From NCBI GenBank assembly GCA_016125335.1, contig WGLY01000001.1, positions 1 through 64,000 of the forward strand: 64,000 bases of DNA. The letters are read 5' to 3'. Source of the stretch: Frankiales bacterium. Its GTDB lineage: Bacteria > Actinomycetota > Actinomycetes > S36-B12 > CAIYMF01. Each line of letters opens with the position of its first letter. Positions within the stretch are counted from its first letter, which is position 1. The position numbers and the translations under genes were made by a program. The notes under the pieces are model-generated. The model was given only the letters and a program-made list of their open reading frames with translations. It was not told where the DNA came from and ran no database searches. Of the stretch, positions 32,170-41,382 are shown one piece after another.

Positions 32170-32618
32170 GCACGCCCTACGGCGCCCCGCGGATGCGGGC
32201 CAGCGACCAGGACCGGCACGAGGCTGTGCTCGCGCTCTCGGAGCACTTCGCGCAGGGCCGCCTCGACCAGGCGGAGTTCGACGTGCGCATGCAGGCGGCC
32301 AGCGAGGCGGTCTTCCTGCACGACCTCGACCCGCTGTTCGTCGACCTGCCCCGCCGCGCCGCGACCCCGGCGCCGGCGCGGGCCCGCCGGGACCGGGCGG
32401 CGTCGCGTCGCGCGTGGCGGCACGGCCCGCCGTTCCCGGTGCTGCCCGTGCTCGTGACGCTCGTGGTGCTGCTCGCGGTCGCGGTCGGCCCGCACGCGCT
32501 CTTCCTGCTGCTGCCCGCCTTCTGGCTGGCCGGCGCCGTCGCCCGCCGGCGCGCGTGGCGCCACCTCGCGGCGACGCAGGCGCACGGAAGCCGACCGGCC
32601 GGCGCGTCCTGGCGCTGA
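32166..32618 (+). CDS. DUF1707-domain membrane protein
   Basis: The 150-residue protein begins with a DUF1707 (SHOCT-like) domain, RMRASDQDRHEAVLALSEHFAQGRLDQAEFDVR. A basic linker and a hydrophobic hairpin follow (FPVLPVLVTLVVLLAVAVG, ALFLLLPAFWLAGAVA). DUF1707 proteins are frequent partners of PadR regulators in actinobacteria; their function is unknown. The ATG overlaps the padR stop by 4 nt, so the two are coupled. Confidence 0.92.
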   Translation: MSTPYGAPRMRASDQDRHEAVLALSEHFAQGRLDQAEFDVRMQAASEAVFLHDLDPLFVDLPRRAATPAPARARRDRAASRRAWRHGPPFPVLPVLVTLVVLLAVAVGPHALFLLLPAFWLAGAVARRRAWRHLAATQAHGSRPAGASWR

Positions 32619-32637
32619 CCCCGGCGTCGAGCCGCGT

Positions 32638-33618
32638 TCAGGCGTTGACGGTGGACATGTCGGGGTAGCGGTCGCCGCTCGCGGCGCCGGGCGGCGCGAC
32701 CTCGTCGATGCGCGCGAGGTCGTCGGCGTCGAGCTCGAGGTCGAGGGCGGCGACGTTCTCCTCGAGGTAGGCCACCCGCTTCGTGCCGGGGATGGGGACG
32801 ACGTCGTCGCCCTGCGCCTGCACCCACGCCAGGGCCAGCTGCCCCGCAGTGACCCCCTTCTCGGCCGCGAGCTCGTGCACGCGGTCGACGATCGCGAGGT
32901 TGCGCGCGAAGTTCTCGCCCTGGAACCGCGGGTTGTGCCGACGCCAGTCGTCGGGCGCGAGGTCGTCGAGCGAGCGGATGCGACCGGAGAGCATGCCGCG
33001 GCCCAGCGGCGAGTAGGGCACGAACCCGATGCCGAGCTCGCGCACGGTGTCGAGCACGCCGTTGCCCTCCGGGTCGCGGGTCCACAGCGACCACTCGGTC
33101 TGCAGCGCCGTCACCGGGTGCACCTCGTGCGCGCGCCGGATCGTGGCCGGCGACGCCTCGGAGATCCCGAGGTGGCGCACCTTGCCGGCGTGCACCAGCT
33201 CGGACATGGCGCCCCACGTCTCCTCCACGGGCACCGTGCGGTCCACGCGGTGCTGGTAGTAGAGGTCGATGACGTCGACGCCGAGCCGCTGGAGCGAGGC
33301 GTCGCACGCGGCCCGCACGTACTCCGGGCGGCCGTTGATGCCGACGAACGAGCCGTCGGGGTTGCGCTGGTTGCCGAACTTCGTGGCGATCACCACGCGC
33401 TCGCGCCGGTCGGCGACGGCGCGGCCGACGAGCTGCTCGTTGGTGAAGGGCCCGTACATGTCGGCGGTGTCGAGCAGCGTGACCCCCAGCTCGATCGCCC
33501 GGTGGATCGTGGCGATCGCGGCCGCCTCGTCGCGGTCGGCGTAGAAGTCGCTCATGCCCATGCAGCCGAGGCCCTGCGCCCCCACCACGAGCCCCTGACC
33601 CAGCGTGCGCTGCTCCAT
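32638..33618 (-). CDS. aldo/keto reductase
   Basis: This 326-residue NAD(P)H-dependent oxidoreductase has a TIM-barrel fold. The catalytic tetrad is visible: D50 and Y55 in [12 protein letters not shown]80 in [10 protein letters not shown], and the His in [11 protein letters not shown]. It resembles the YajO/YakC (AKR13-type) group. Substrates are unknown. TACCGT lies about 30 nt upstream of the ATG and may be the -10 box. It converges on the DUF1707 gene and is divergent from the HSL hydrolase. Confidence 0.94.
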   Translation of the reverse strand: MEQRTLGQGLVVGAQGLGCMGMSDFYADRDEAAAIATIHRAIELGVTLLDTADMYGPFTNEQLVGRAVADRRERVVIATKFGNQRNPDGSFVGINGRPEYVRAACDASLQRLGVDVIDLYYQHRVDRTVPVEETWGAMSELVHAGKVRHLGISEASPATIRRAHEVHPVTALQTEWSLWTRDPEGNGVLDTVRELGIGFVPYSPLGRGMLSGRIRSLDDLAPDDWRRHNPRFQGENFARNLAIVDRVHELAAEKGVTAGQLALAWVQAQGDDVVPIPGTKRVAYLEENVAALDLELDADDLARIDEVAPPGAASGDRYPDMSTVNA

Positions 33619-33696
33619 CGAGTCCTCGTCTCCGTGTCGTGTCGTCCTGGCACGGTAACCCCGTCGGCCCGGGGCTGCGATCCGCGGGCGGCGCCG

Positions 33697-33702
33697 TACC
33701 CT
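33697..33702 (+). promoter_or_regulatory. -10 element of the HSL hydrolase gene
   Basis: TACCCT ends 7 nt before ATG 33710, consistent with a leaderless mRNA; no Shine-Dalgarno sequence is present. Confidence 0.55.
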
Positions 33703-33709
33703 GCCGTTC

Positions 33710-34780
33710 ATGCGCGTGTCATCCGAGCGCCTCGCGGCCGAGGCGCAGCACCGGCTCGGCCGGCTGGTGGACAGCATCCCGGCCTCGCTCGCCACCCGCG
33801 TCGCCGGCGGCCCGCGGGTGATCGACGGCGAGCGGCTCGACCCCCACCTCGGCGTGATCCTCGCGGTGGAGGAGCGGCTGCGCGGCTCCGACGACGACCT
33901 CACCCTCGAGCAGCGCCGCCGCACCCTCCGCACGGCCTCGCGGGCGGCCGCCGGACCACCCGTGCCGGTGGGCGACGTGCGCGACCTCGAGGTCGACGGC
34001 GGCGCGGGCCCGTTGCTGGCCCGGCTCTACACGCCGCCGGGACCGTCGCTCGCGCCGTCCGCCCGTCCTCGCCCGCTCGTCGTGTTCTTCCACGGCGGCG
34101 GCTGGGTGGTGGGTGACCTCGACACGCACGACCAGCCGTGCCGCCTGCTGTGCCGTCACGCCGACGTGCACGTGCTCTCGGTCGACTACCGGCTCGCGCC
34201 CGAGCACGTCTACCCCGCCGCCGTCGAGGACGCGGTGGCGGCGTTCGCCTGGGCGCGCGAGCACGCCGCCGGGCTGGGCGCCGACCCGGACCGCGTGGCG
34301 GTGGCGGGCGACAGCGCCGGGGGCACGCTCTCGGCCGTCGTCGCGCAGGTGGCCCGCGACGAGGGCATGCCCGGACCGGTCGCGCAGCTGCTCGTCTACC
34401 CCGGTGCGGACGCGAGCGTGGACCGGCCGTCGAAGCAGCTGTTCTCCGGCCTCTACCTCACCCGCGAGCGCATGGACTGGTACTGGGACACCTACTCCGC
34501 CGGCGGGTCGCGGACCGACCCGCGCCTGTCCCCGCTCTGCGCCGAGCGGCTCGACGGCCTGCCGCCCGCCGTGGTCGCCACCGCCGCCCTCGACCCGCTG
34601 CGCGACGAGGGCGAGGCGTACGCCGAGGCCCTCGAGGCGGCCGGCGTGCCCGTCGTGCGCCGCCGCGGCCGCGGGCTGGTGCACGGCTACCTGTCGATGA
34701 CGGGCATCAACCGGGCGTCGCTCGAGGAGTCGATCGCCGTCATCGGCGCGTTCGGCGCGCTGCTGGACACCGTGGGCTGA
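33710..34780 (+). CDS. alpha/beta-hydrolase, HSL (hormone-sensitive lipase) family esterase
   Basis: The 356-residue esterase or lipase carries the HSL oxyanion motif H128-GGG in [11 protein letters not shown] and the nucleophile S202 in AGDSAGGTL. The triad Asp is probably in [12 protein letters not shown] and the His in LVHGYLSM. An N-terminal cap of about 95 residues precedes the core, as in mycobacterial Lip proteins. No signal peptide is visible. It likely acts on short-chain esters in the cytoplasm. Confidence 0.92.
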   Translation: MRVSSERLAAEAQHRLGRLVDSIPASLATRVAGGPRVIDGERLDPHLGVILAVEERLRGSDDDLTLEQRRRTLRTASRAAAGPPVPVGDVRDLEVDGGAGPLLARLYTPPGPSLAPSARPRPLVVFFHGGGWVVGDLDTHDQPCRLLCRHADVHVLSVDYRLAPEHVYPAAVEDAVAAFAWAREHAAGLGADPDRVAVAGDSAGGTLSAVVAQVARDEGMPGPVAQLLVYPGADASVDRPSKQLFSGLYLTRERMDWYWDTYSAGGSRTDPRLSPLCAERLDGLPPAVVATAALDPLRDEGEAYAEALEAAGVPVVRRRGRGLVHGYLSMTGINRASLEESIAVIGAFGALLDTVG

Positions 34781-34789
34781 CGGGCGCCG

Positions 34790-36760
34790 TCAGGGCGCCC
34801 AGGTGTAGGCGGTCACCCAGTCCACCTGCACGTGGCCGGCAGCGGTGCCGGACGGCGGCCCGCCCGAGAGCCGTGTCTCGGTCTGCAGCACCCAGTGCAT
34901 CGGCGTCGACGGGACCTCGGTGGTGCTGACGCCGATCACCGCGCCGTCGAGGACGAACACCAGCCGGCCCGGCGTCCACTCCACGGTCGCCACGTGCCAG
35001 TCCGAGTACGTCGCCGTGGTGGGGAAGGCGTCCTGGCCTCCGTTCGCGTCGGCGAAGTGGGCGAAGGCCGAGATCCGCGCGTCGAGGTCGCCCTCGGGGA
35101 AGTCGACCTCGCCGTGCAGCGGCCAGCGGTCGTCGTCGGGCCACAGCAGCCATGCGGTCTTGTAACCGGGGACGGCGTCGGCCCGGAACCGCACGGAGTA
35201 GCGGCCGTAGGTCATCGCGGGCAGCCGCGGGGTGGGTGCCGCGACGTAGTGCGTGCCGTTCTCCGTGTGCAGGTGGATGTCGAGGGCGCCGCCGCGCACG
35301 GACAGCGTGCGCGCGGGGTCGTAGACGCCGTTGCCGCTCGTGTCGCGCCACGGCGAGGGGTACGCCGACCAGCCGGCGCCGTAGACGGACAGGAACGAGC
35401 CCAGCGGCGCGTCGGTGGTGAAGTCGTCCGCGAACACCTGGTGCCAGCCGGGCAGGTCGCCGCGCGGCATGGCCGCGGGGTCCGTGGCTGCGGTGGCACC
35501 CGGGGCGGGAGGTGCCACGGCCGGTGCCGGGCTCGGGCTCGGTGCCGCCGTGGCCGCCGGGACCGGCACCGGCGCGGTGGCGGGACCCGTGGCGGAGGGT
35601 GCGGGCGCGGGCTGCGCGGGCGCCGTCGGCTCCGGCGCGGGCGACGCCGGCGGGGTGCTCGACGCGGGGGAGGGGTGCGGAGCCGGTCCCGCCTCGGGGC
35701 CGGTGACCGGCCCGGCGGGTGTGCCCGGCGGAGAGGGCTGCGACGCGGCTGCCGGGACGGAGGCGCCGGCGTCCGTGGTGGGTGCTGCGGGGTCCGTGCT
35801 CGGGCCGGCGCCCGGGGTCGTGTCTCCGGCCGAGGGCGGAGCGGCCGGGGACGGCGTCAGAGCAGGCGCGGCAGAAGCGGGCTGCGGCGCCGGAGGGGCA
35901 GCGGCGGACGGCCCGGTCGGCCGGGGCCCGAGCGGGCCGACGGCGAGGGCGGCCGGCACCGACGGGCCGTCGTCGGCGGGGAGGGCGGCGGCGGACGTCG
36001 CGCCGCGGTCGCCAGCAGGTGCGACCGTCGGCACGGGGGCCTGGACGTCCGAGAGCAGCGCCTCCGACGTCGGCGGACGCGAGCGGCCGTGCGACGAGGG
36101 TCCCGGCCCGCCGGGGCCGCCCGAGTCGGCGGCGCTGCCGCCCTCCGCCGCCGGGCGGGCGGACGTGGCGGCACCGGATCCGCCGTGCAGCGCGGGGACG
36201 GCCACGGCACCGACGCTACCCACCGCGAGGACGCCCGCGAGCGCGACGGGTGCGACCACCTGCGTGGCCGACCACGGAGCCGCCGGACGGGCGTGGCGCC
36301 CGCCACCGGAGGCGACCGTGGCGCCGGCCGGCTCGGCGAGGTGCCGGCCGACGCGCGCGACGTCCGAGGAGACGGCGAGGTGCCGGCCGACGGCCGGGGC
36401 GCCGAGGTGCGCTCCCGACGCGGACCGCGCGCGGGGCGCGCTCCCCGACGACCGCTGCCCGGCCGGCCACGGCGCGGAGGGCGGCCGCGGTGAGGGCGGG
36501 GCCCCGGGGGCGCCGCCCGGGCGTGGGCCTGCGGCCGCCGGAGCCGGCGCCGGGAGGGACGGTGCCGGGTGAGCAGCTGCCGAGGGAACCGCCGCAGCGG
36601 GAGCGGGCGCCGGGGGAGCGGGCGCCGGGGGAGCGGACGCCGGGGGAGGCGCTGCCGCGGACGGCGACGGCAGCAGCGACGGCGCGACCGGCAGCGGCTC
36701 GCAGGCGCGGGGCTGCCGCGCGAGGTACGGCGTGCTCGGCCGGGGGATGGGCTCGGCCAC
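34790..36760 (-). CDS. membrane-anchored GH16 glycoside hydrolase with very long Pro/Ala linker
   Basis: The 656-residue protein has three parts. A cytoplasmic N-terminus of about 185 residues is Pro/Ala/Arg-rich. One transmembrane segment follows (VVAPVALAGVLAVGSVGAVAV, about 188-210), then a disordered Pro/Ala/Ser/Thr linker of about 230 residues. The C-terminal GH16 domain spans about 430-656. The catalytic motif EVDFPE (E551 nucleophile, E556 acid/base) fits the GH16 ExDxxE pattern, so activity on a beta-glucan or related polymer is likely. GTG 36760 has GGAG at 7-nt spacing. The ATG at 36886 is in frame but adds an Arg-rich stretch with no support. Confidence 0.85.
   Translation of the reverse strand: MAEPIPRPSTPYLARQPRACEPLPVAPSLLPSPSAAAPPPASAPPAPAPPAPAPAAAVPSAAAHPAPSLPAPAPAAAGPRPGGAPGAPPSPRPPSAPWPAGQRSSGSAPRARSASGAHLGAPAVGRHLAVSSDVARVGRHLAEPAGATVASGGGRHARPAAPWSATQVVAPVALAGVLAVGSVGAVAVPALHGGSGAATSARPAAEGGSAADSGGPGGPGPSSHGRSRPPTSEALLSDVQAPVPTVAPAGDRGATSAAALPADDGPSVPAALAVGPLGPRPTGPSAAAPPAPQPASAAPALTPSPAAPPSAGDTTPGAGPSTDPAAPTTDAGASVPAAASQPSPPGTPAGPVTGPEAGPAPHPSPASSTPPASPAPEPTAPAQPAPAPSATGPATAPVPVPAATAAPSPSPAPAVAPPAPGATAATDPAAMPRGDLPGWHQVFADDFTTDAPLGSFLSVYGAGWSAYPSPWRDTSGNGVYDPARTLSVRGGALDIHLHTENGTHYVAAPTPRLPAMTYGRYSVRFRADAVPGYKTAWLLWPDDDRWPLHGEVDFPEGDLDARISAFAHFADANGGQDAFPTTATYSDWHVATVEWTPGRLVFVLDGAVIGVSTTEVPSTPMHWVLQTETRLSGGPPSGTAAGHVQVDWVTAYTWAP
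36601..36645. repeat. three 15-bp tandem repeats in the GH16 gene
   Basis: Three consecutive 15-bp units with one substitution encode Pro/Ala pentads in the N-terminal low-complexity region of the GH16 protein. Confidence 0.8.
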
Positions 36761-36988
36761 GGGCGGTCTCCGGTTCGGGCGGGCTGCGGCGCACCGCGCC
36801 GCCGCGCGGGCAGGGCCCGAGGCTCGTCGCCCGACCGGAGTAACGGCCGACCCCGCGGTGAAGGCCGGGTGAATTGCGGGCGACATCGGGACGCGTCACT
36901 CGGCACCCGGAGCGGGTGGGGGGCCGGCCGCGTCCCCCACGCGACGTGCGTGCTCCGGTACGGTCCCAGGACGCGGTGGGAGGGTGCG

Positions 36989-38233
36989 ATGGCCAGGCTC
37001 GGCCCGGGCGGCACGGCCGGTGGGCCGGCCGCCCTCACGGCCTCGGTGCTGCTCGTCGTCGCCGCGGTGTCGGGCTGCTCGGCGGCCGCGCCCGACGCGC
37101 CCCCGACGTCGGCGACGACATCGCGGGCGGCGACGCCGACCTCGAGCGCGACGCCCACCCGGTCCGCCGGCGACGGCGGTCCGGCCCTGCCGGGCGACCT
37201 CGCGACGGCCGCCCGCGCGGCCTACGACTCGCTCAGCGACGAGCAGCGGATCGGCCAGCTGTTCATGATCGGCATCCCGTCGTCGGGCGTCACGAGCGAG
37301 CAGCTGGTGGCCCTGCGCGACCTGAGCATCGGCAACGTCATCCTCGGCGGCAACACCGACGACAGCGTGGACGAGGTCGGGGAGACCACCGCGGAGGCGT
37401 CGGCCGCGACCACCTACGCCGCGGTGGCACCGTTCGTCGCCGTCGACCAGGAGGGCGGATCGGTCCAGCGTCTGCGCGGCCCGGGCTTCAGCGACATGCC
37501 CAGCGCCCTGCACCAGGGCGGCGAGGGCGCGGCGCAGCTGCGGCGCGACGCCGCCCGCTGGGGCCGCGAGCTGGCCGCCGCGGGGATCAACCTCGACCTC
37601 GCGCCGGTGGCCGACACCGTGCCGAGCGCCCACGCGAGGGACAACGCGCCGATCGGCCGCTACGGCCGCGAGTTCGGGCACACGCCGGCGGAGGTGGCGA
37701 CGTCGGTCGTGGCGTTCGTGCGCGGCATGTCGGCCGCGAAGGTCGGCACCACGCTCAAGCACTTCCCCGGGCTCGGCCGGGCCAGCGGCAACACCGACAC
37801 CGACAGCGGCGTCACCGACCCCACGCGCGCGGACGACGAGCACCTCGGGCCGTTCCGCGCGGGCATCCGCGCCGGCGCGCCGTTCGTCATGGTGTCCTCG
37901 GCGACCTACCCGGCGATCGACCCGGGGCACCGGGCGTGCTTCTCCTCGAAGGTGATGCGCTCGCTGCTGCGGGGCACGCTCCGCTTCGGCGGGGTCATCG
38001 TGTCCGACAGCATGGACGCGCGGGCGCTGGACGGCGTGAGCCCCGGACAGCGCGCGGTGCGGTTCCTGGCGGCCGGCGGCACCATGCTGCTCGACGTCTC
38101 CGGCGCCGACCTGCGCGCGATGGTGTCGGCGGTGACCGACCGCGCGCGCACGGATCCGAGGTTCGCCGGTGTCGTCGAGGCGGCCGTTCTGCGAGTGCTC
38201 GCGGCGAAGTCCGCCGCCGGCCTCACCGCGTGA
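36989..38233 (+). CDS. GH3-family beta-N-acetylhexosaminidase lipoprotein
   Basis: The 414-residue GH3 enzyme is related to NagZ/LpqI and would remove GlcNAc from cell-wall fragments outside the cell. The lipobox VSGC (cysteine near residue 29) is followed by a Ser/Thr/Ala linker. The core has APFVAVDQEGGSVQRL, K257-H258 in KHFPGLGRASG, and the nucleophile D340 in VIVSDSMDAR. The E. coli PGHG is PGLG here, as I remember it for actinobacterial LpqI-like proteins. TACGGT at 36959-36964 may be the -10 box. GGGAGGG lies ahead of ATG 36989. Confidence 0.92.
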   Translation: MARLGPGGTAGGPAALTASVLLVVAAVSGCSAAAPDAPPTSATTSRAATPTSSATPTRSAGDGGPALPGDLATAARAAYDSLSDEQRIGQLFMIGIPSSGVTSEQLVALRDLSIGNVILGGNTDDSVDEVGETTAEASAATTYAAVAPFVAVDQEGGSVQRLRGPGFSDMPSALHQGGEGAAQLRRDAARWGRELAAAGINLDLAPVADTVPSAHARDNAPIGRYGREFGHTPAEVATSVVAFVRGMSAAKVGTTLKHFPGLGRASGNTDTDSGVTDPTRADDEHLGPFRAGIRAGAPFVMVSSATYPAIDPGHRACFSSKVMRSLLRGTLRFGGVIVSDSMDARALDGVSPGQRAVRFLAAGGTMLLDVSGADLRAMVSAVTDRARTDPRFAGVVEAAVLRVLAAKSAAGLTA

Positions 38234-38279
38234 CCGGACGGGCCGGACCCTCGACGGCGCCACCAGCGGACGCGCGACC

Positions 38280-38285
38280 TACCCT
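38280..38285 (+). promoter_or_regulatory. -10 element upstream of the 658-residue membrane protein
   Basis: TACCCT ends 6 nt before GTG 38292. The intervening CAGGGG could also serve as a very close ribosome site, so leaderless initiation is likely but not certain. Confidence 0.45.
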
Positions 38286-38291
38286 CAGGGG

Positions 38292-40268
38292 GTGACCGTC
38301 GCCGAGCCGGACGTCGGGCGGCGCCCCCCGCCGACGCCGTCACCGGTGCGCACCGGGCGCCCGGCCGCGCTGGCCGCGCTCGCGGTGACCCTGGTGCTGC
38401 TGTGGGCCTGGCCGCCGGCCGGCGTCGCGGTCGCGCTCGTGGTCTCCGGGCTGCTCGCGCCGTGGGGCCGCTCACTGGGCGAGCGCGCGGTCATCACCAC
38501 CGTGGTGGGTTCCGGCGGCGTCGCCGTCCTCCTCACGGCGTTCACCCGTCTCGGCCTCGCGCTGCCGCCGGTGGGGTGGCGCGTCCTGGTGAGCCTGGCG
38601 CTCCTGCTGCTGGCGGCGTTCCTCGTGCTGCCGCGCGCCGCCCCCGTGTGGCCCCGGGTCCGGGCCGGCGACCTGCTCGGGATCGCGACGGGCGTCGCCG
38701 TGGCCGCGATGATGGGGCTGCCCTACCTCACGGCCTCGACGCCGCAGACCCTCGCCGCGCTGCTCACGTGGTGGGACCACAGCAGCCACCTGCCGATGTT
38801 CGTGCAGGTGATGCACACCGGCAGCTGGGACGTCGGGAGGCTGGCCCCGCAGCTGATGTTCGACGACTACCCGATGCTGCACGTGGGGCTCTGGTCGGTC
38901 GGCGAGTGGGTGGGCGGCGTCGGCACGGACGTCGCGGGCATCGACCTCGTGCGCCCCTACGTCGGCTGGTTCTCGATCACCACGGGCCTGGTGGCGGCCC
39001 TGCTCGTGTGGTCGACCGGGCTGGTGGCCTCCGCCGTCGCACGCGACGACCCCGAGCCGGCGCGCACCCGTGCCGTGCCCGTGGTCGCGGCCTCGGTCAC
39101 CGCGGCCTGGTGCGTGCTCGGGTCGCTGACGCTGATGGCGGACTTCGCGTTCACGAACTTCCTGCTCGCCGGTGCGCTCTGCGTGTCCGCCGTCGCGGTG
39201 AGCGTGCGCAGCCGCGAGGCCATGACGCGCGTCGGCTGGTTCGTGATGCCGCTCGCGGTGGTGGCGACGGCGTACCTCTATCCGCCGCTGGCCGGGGGCA
39301 CGGCCATCGCGGCGGTGGTCGTGCTGGTGGTGGTGCTGCGGCACAGGCTCGAGCACGCGGTGTCGATGGCGGCCGTCGGCGTCGTGTGCCTGCTCGCCAC
39401 GCTGCCGAGCATCTCGTTCCTCACGACGCCGTTCGACGGGCGCGACCCGGGCTCCATCGGCGGCGGCATCCCGGGGTTCGAGCTGTGGGCGACGCTGGTC
39501 GCGGCGCCCGTCGTGGCCGTCGTCCTGGTGCGCGCCCGCCGGCGGATCGGGACGGCCGCTGTCGCCGGCCTGCTCGGGCCGATGGTCGCGTGCGCGCTCG
39601 TCGCGGTGGTGTTCGCGGCGCAGGCCGTGGCGGCGGGGGTCGCCCTCGACAAGTCGTACTACACGCTGAAGATCGTCTACGCGCTCATGCTGGTCACGCT
39701 GCCGACCGCGGTCGCCCTCGCCGTCCGCTGGGGCCTGCGTCGCGTCCCGTCGTCGTGGGTCGCCCGCCGGCGCGGGGTCGCGGCGCTCTCGCTCGCCGGC
39801 GTGGTGGGCCTCGTGCTGGTGCTGCTCGCCACGGTGAGCACTCCTCGCCTGCCTCCGCAGGGCGTCGACGCGTTGGTGGAGCGCGTGCGGGCCACCACGC
39901 ACGCGGTGTCCCGCGGCGAGGTCGTGGTGACGGCGTCGGAGCACCAGGGCTCGGGCGGTTGGGTCACCGTGGCCCAGATCAGCGGGGCTCGACCCGGCGA
40001 CGTGTTCTCCGACCCGTACAGCCTCGAGGCGGGACGCACCGCGGCCGGTCTCGGCGGCGTGCTCACGCTGCCGATCGACCGGGTGCTCACGATCGTGTCC
40101 GCCGGGGGAGTGCAGGACCCGGTCGGCACATGGTCGTTCCTCCTCGACTCCGAGCCGTCGTTGCGCCTGCGGATCGTCGTCGAGGGCGATGACGCCCGCC
40201 GCCTGCTGCAGCCCCTCGTCGACCGCTACGGCCCGGACCGGGTCGAGGTGCTGACCCCGGGTTCCTGA
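38292..40268 (+). CDS. large polytopic membrane protein, glycosyltransferase-like
   Basis: The 658-residue integral membrane protein has about 12-14 helices. It has a conserved-looking first extracytoplasmic loop (TWWDHSSHLPMFVQVMH, FDDYPMLHVGLW) and a C-terminal extracytoplasmic globular domain of about 130 residues (VVVTASEHQGSGGWVTVAQ ... DRYGPDRVEVLTP). The layout and the acidic residues in early loops recall GT-C-type sugar transferases of actinobacterial walls, but no diagnostic motif allows assignment. It follows the GH3 gene by 58 nt on the same strand. Confidence 0.82.
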   Translation: MTVAEPDVGRRPPPTPSPVRTGRPAALAALAVTLVLLWAWPPAGVAVALVVSGLLAPWGRSLGERAVITTVVGSGGVAVLLTAFTRLGLALPPVGWRVLVSLALLLLAAFLVLPRAAPVWPRVRAGDLLGIATGVAVAAMMGLPYLTASTPQTLAALLTWWDHSSHLPMFVQVMHTGSWDVGRLAPQLMFDDYPMLHVGLWSVGEWVGGVGTDVAGIDLVRPYVGWFSITTGLVAALLVWSTGLVASAVARDDPEPARTRAVPVVAASVTAAWCVLGSLTLMADFAFTNFLLAGALCVSAVAVSVRSREAMTRVGWFVMPLAVVATAYLYPPLAGGTAIAAVVVLVVVLRHRLEHAVSMAAVGVVCLLATLPSISFLTTPFDGRDPGSIGGGIPGFELWATLVAAPVVAVVLVRARRRIGTAAVAGLLGPMVACALVAVVFAAQAVAAGVALDKSYYTLKIVYALMLVTLPTAVALAVRWGLRRVPSSWVARRRGVAALSLAGVVGLVLVLLATVSTPRLPPQGVDALVERVRATTHAVSRGEVVVTASEHQGSGGWVTVAQISGARPGDVFSDPYSLEAGRTAAGLGGVLTLPIDRVLTIVSAGGVQDPVGTWSFLLDSEPSLRLRIVVEGDDARRLLQPLVDRYGPDRVEVLTPGS

Positions 40269-40882
40269 CCCCCCGCGCTCGTGCGCCCGCGGGCGCCCGC
40301 GGCGCCCGGCACCGTCCGCCCCCGCGCCGCCAGCCACCGCACGCCCACCCAGTACCAGCACGCCGTGATGACGACGTCGCCCACGGGCAGCAGCCAGCCG
40401 GCGGGTCCGCTCTCGACCGTGCGGGCGAAGTCGTCCAGGACGGAGGAGACCGAGTCCGAGCTGCGGAGCTGGCCGTTGATGAGCACCAGGGTCACCAGCG
40501 TGAGCGGGATGGACTTCGCCAGCTCGTGCGAGAGCTCGCGGGTGACGTGGGCCAGCACGCGCACGGCGACGATCACCGCGGACGCGACGATCATGATCTG
40601 CCGGGCCGAGAGCGTGTTGGCACCGATGACCAGCACGAGCACGAGGAACAGGTCCCAGGCCGTGACGAGGAACGGGATGGAGACGAGGTAGAGCACCACG
40701 TCGCGCCGGCGGGCCCGCCAGGTGCCGGGCGCCACCTCGGTGAGGACGAGGCGCGGGCGCTGCATCGCGCGGTAGACGCCGGCCGCGCCCACGACGCCGA
40801 GGATCAGCAGCACGGCCAGCGCGAGGATGTCGGTGGCCCCGACGATCGACGGGTCGACGGTCTCCCCGAGGGTGGGCGGCAC
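40226..40882 (-). CDS. small polytopic membrane protein of unknown function
   Basis: The 218-residue protein has about five hydrophobic helices (ILALAVLLILGVVGAAGVY, VVLYLVSIPFLVTAWDLFLV, IMIVASAVIVAVRVLAHV, IPLTLVTLVLINGQL, WLLPVGDVVITACWYWVGV). It has a charged cytoplasmic loop TRELSHELAKS and an Arg/Gly-rich tail. I cannot name a family. Its last 43 bases overlap the 3' end of the preceding convergent gene. GTG 40882 has CACCAT exactly 6 nt upstream and no Shine-Dalgarno sequence. Confidence 0.75.
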   Translation of the reverse strand: MPPTLGETVDPSIVGATDILALAVLLILGVVGAAGVYRAMQRPRLVLTEVAPGTWRARRRDVVLYLVSIPFLVTAWDLFLVLVLVIGANTLSARQIMIVASAVIVAVRVLAHVTRELSHELAKSIPLTLVTLVLINGQLRSSDSVSSVLDDFARTVESGPAGWLLPVGDVVITACWYWVGVRWLAARGRTVPGAAGARGRTSAGGQEPGVSTSTRSGP

Positions 40883-41007
40883 GCGCTCATGGTGGAGGAC
40901 GCGATGCCGTCCTGCGGCCCGAAACCGCAGGATGGCGCGTTCGACGGCACGGGGCAGCCGTCATCGACCGGACGCCCCCCGGTCGCCGCTCGTTCACCCG
41001 GCCCACC

Positions 41008-41013
41008 TAGCGT
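41008..41013 (+). promoter_or_regulatory. -10 element before the 39-residue ORF
   Basis: TAGCGT ends 7 nt before GTG 41021. It is the main argument that this mini-ORF is expressed. Confidence 0.4.
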
Positions 41014-41020
41014 GCCGGCC

Positions 41021-41140
41021 GTGCGCGCCCTGCTCGTCGTCGTCGGATCCCTCGCCGTCCTCGCCCTCGTCGCCTGCATCGGCGTCGCCTGGGTGCTGCA
41101 GGCGGCCAACCGGGCCGCGATCCGACGGGCTCAGCAGTGA
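41021..41140 (+). CDS. 39-residue single-helix membrane peptide
   Basis: A predicted small membrane protein: VRALLVVVGSLAVLALVACI continues as one transmembrane helix of about 26 residues and ends in a basic tail (NRAAIRRAQQ). No ribosome site is present, but a leaderless-type -10 element is correctly placed. The positive-inside pattern is sensible at the C-terminus. No family is recognised and it may be spurious. Confidence 0.4.
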   Translation: MRALLVVVGSLAVLALVACIGVAWVLQAANRAAIRRAQQ

Positions 41141-41382
41141 CCGCCGCGTCCGCTTCCGGTGCCGGCCCCGAGGCCACGCACGCCCCGCTGCACCGGGTAG
41201 CGGCCGGTTCGAGCCCCGTCCGTCGTGCGACCTTGCGGCCGGTCGACGCCGCGCCTACCGTCGAAGGAGCCCGCTTCGCGCGGGGCCCTCGGACCTTTCG
41301 GGCGCACACAGTGCTCGGCCCGGCCCCCGGTCGACGACCCGGTCCCACCTCGGGATCGGAGGACCGTTCTCGGGGGTGTGCC

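Noticed and set aside
36761-36988. Possible c-di-AMP riboswitch before the wall-associated GH16 and GH3 genes
   Set aside because: I looked for the conserved ydaO-type stems and GA-rich internal motifs on both strands and could not align them with confidence.
41161-41240. T-arm-like sequence GGTTCGAGCCCCGTCC suggesting a tRNA or tRNA remnant
   Set aside because: The five bases on either side of the T-loop do not form a T-stem, and no D- or anticodon arm can be built upstream. Too little to call a tRNA pseudogene.
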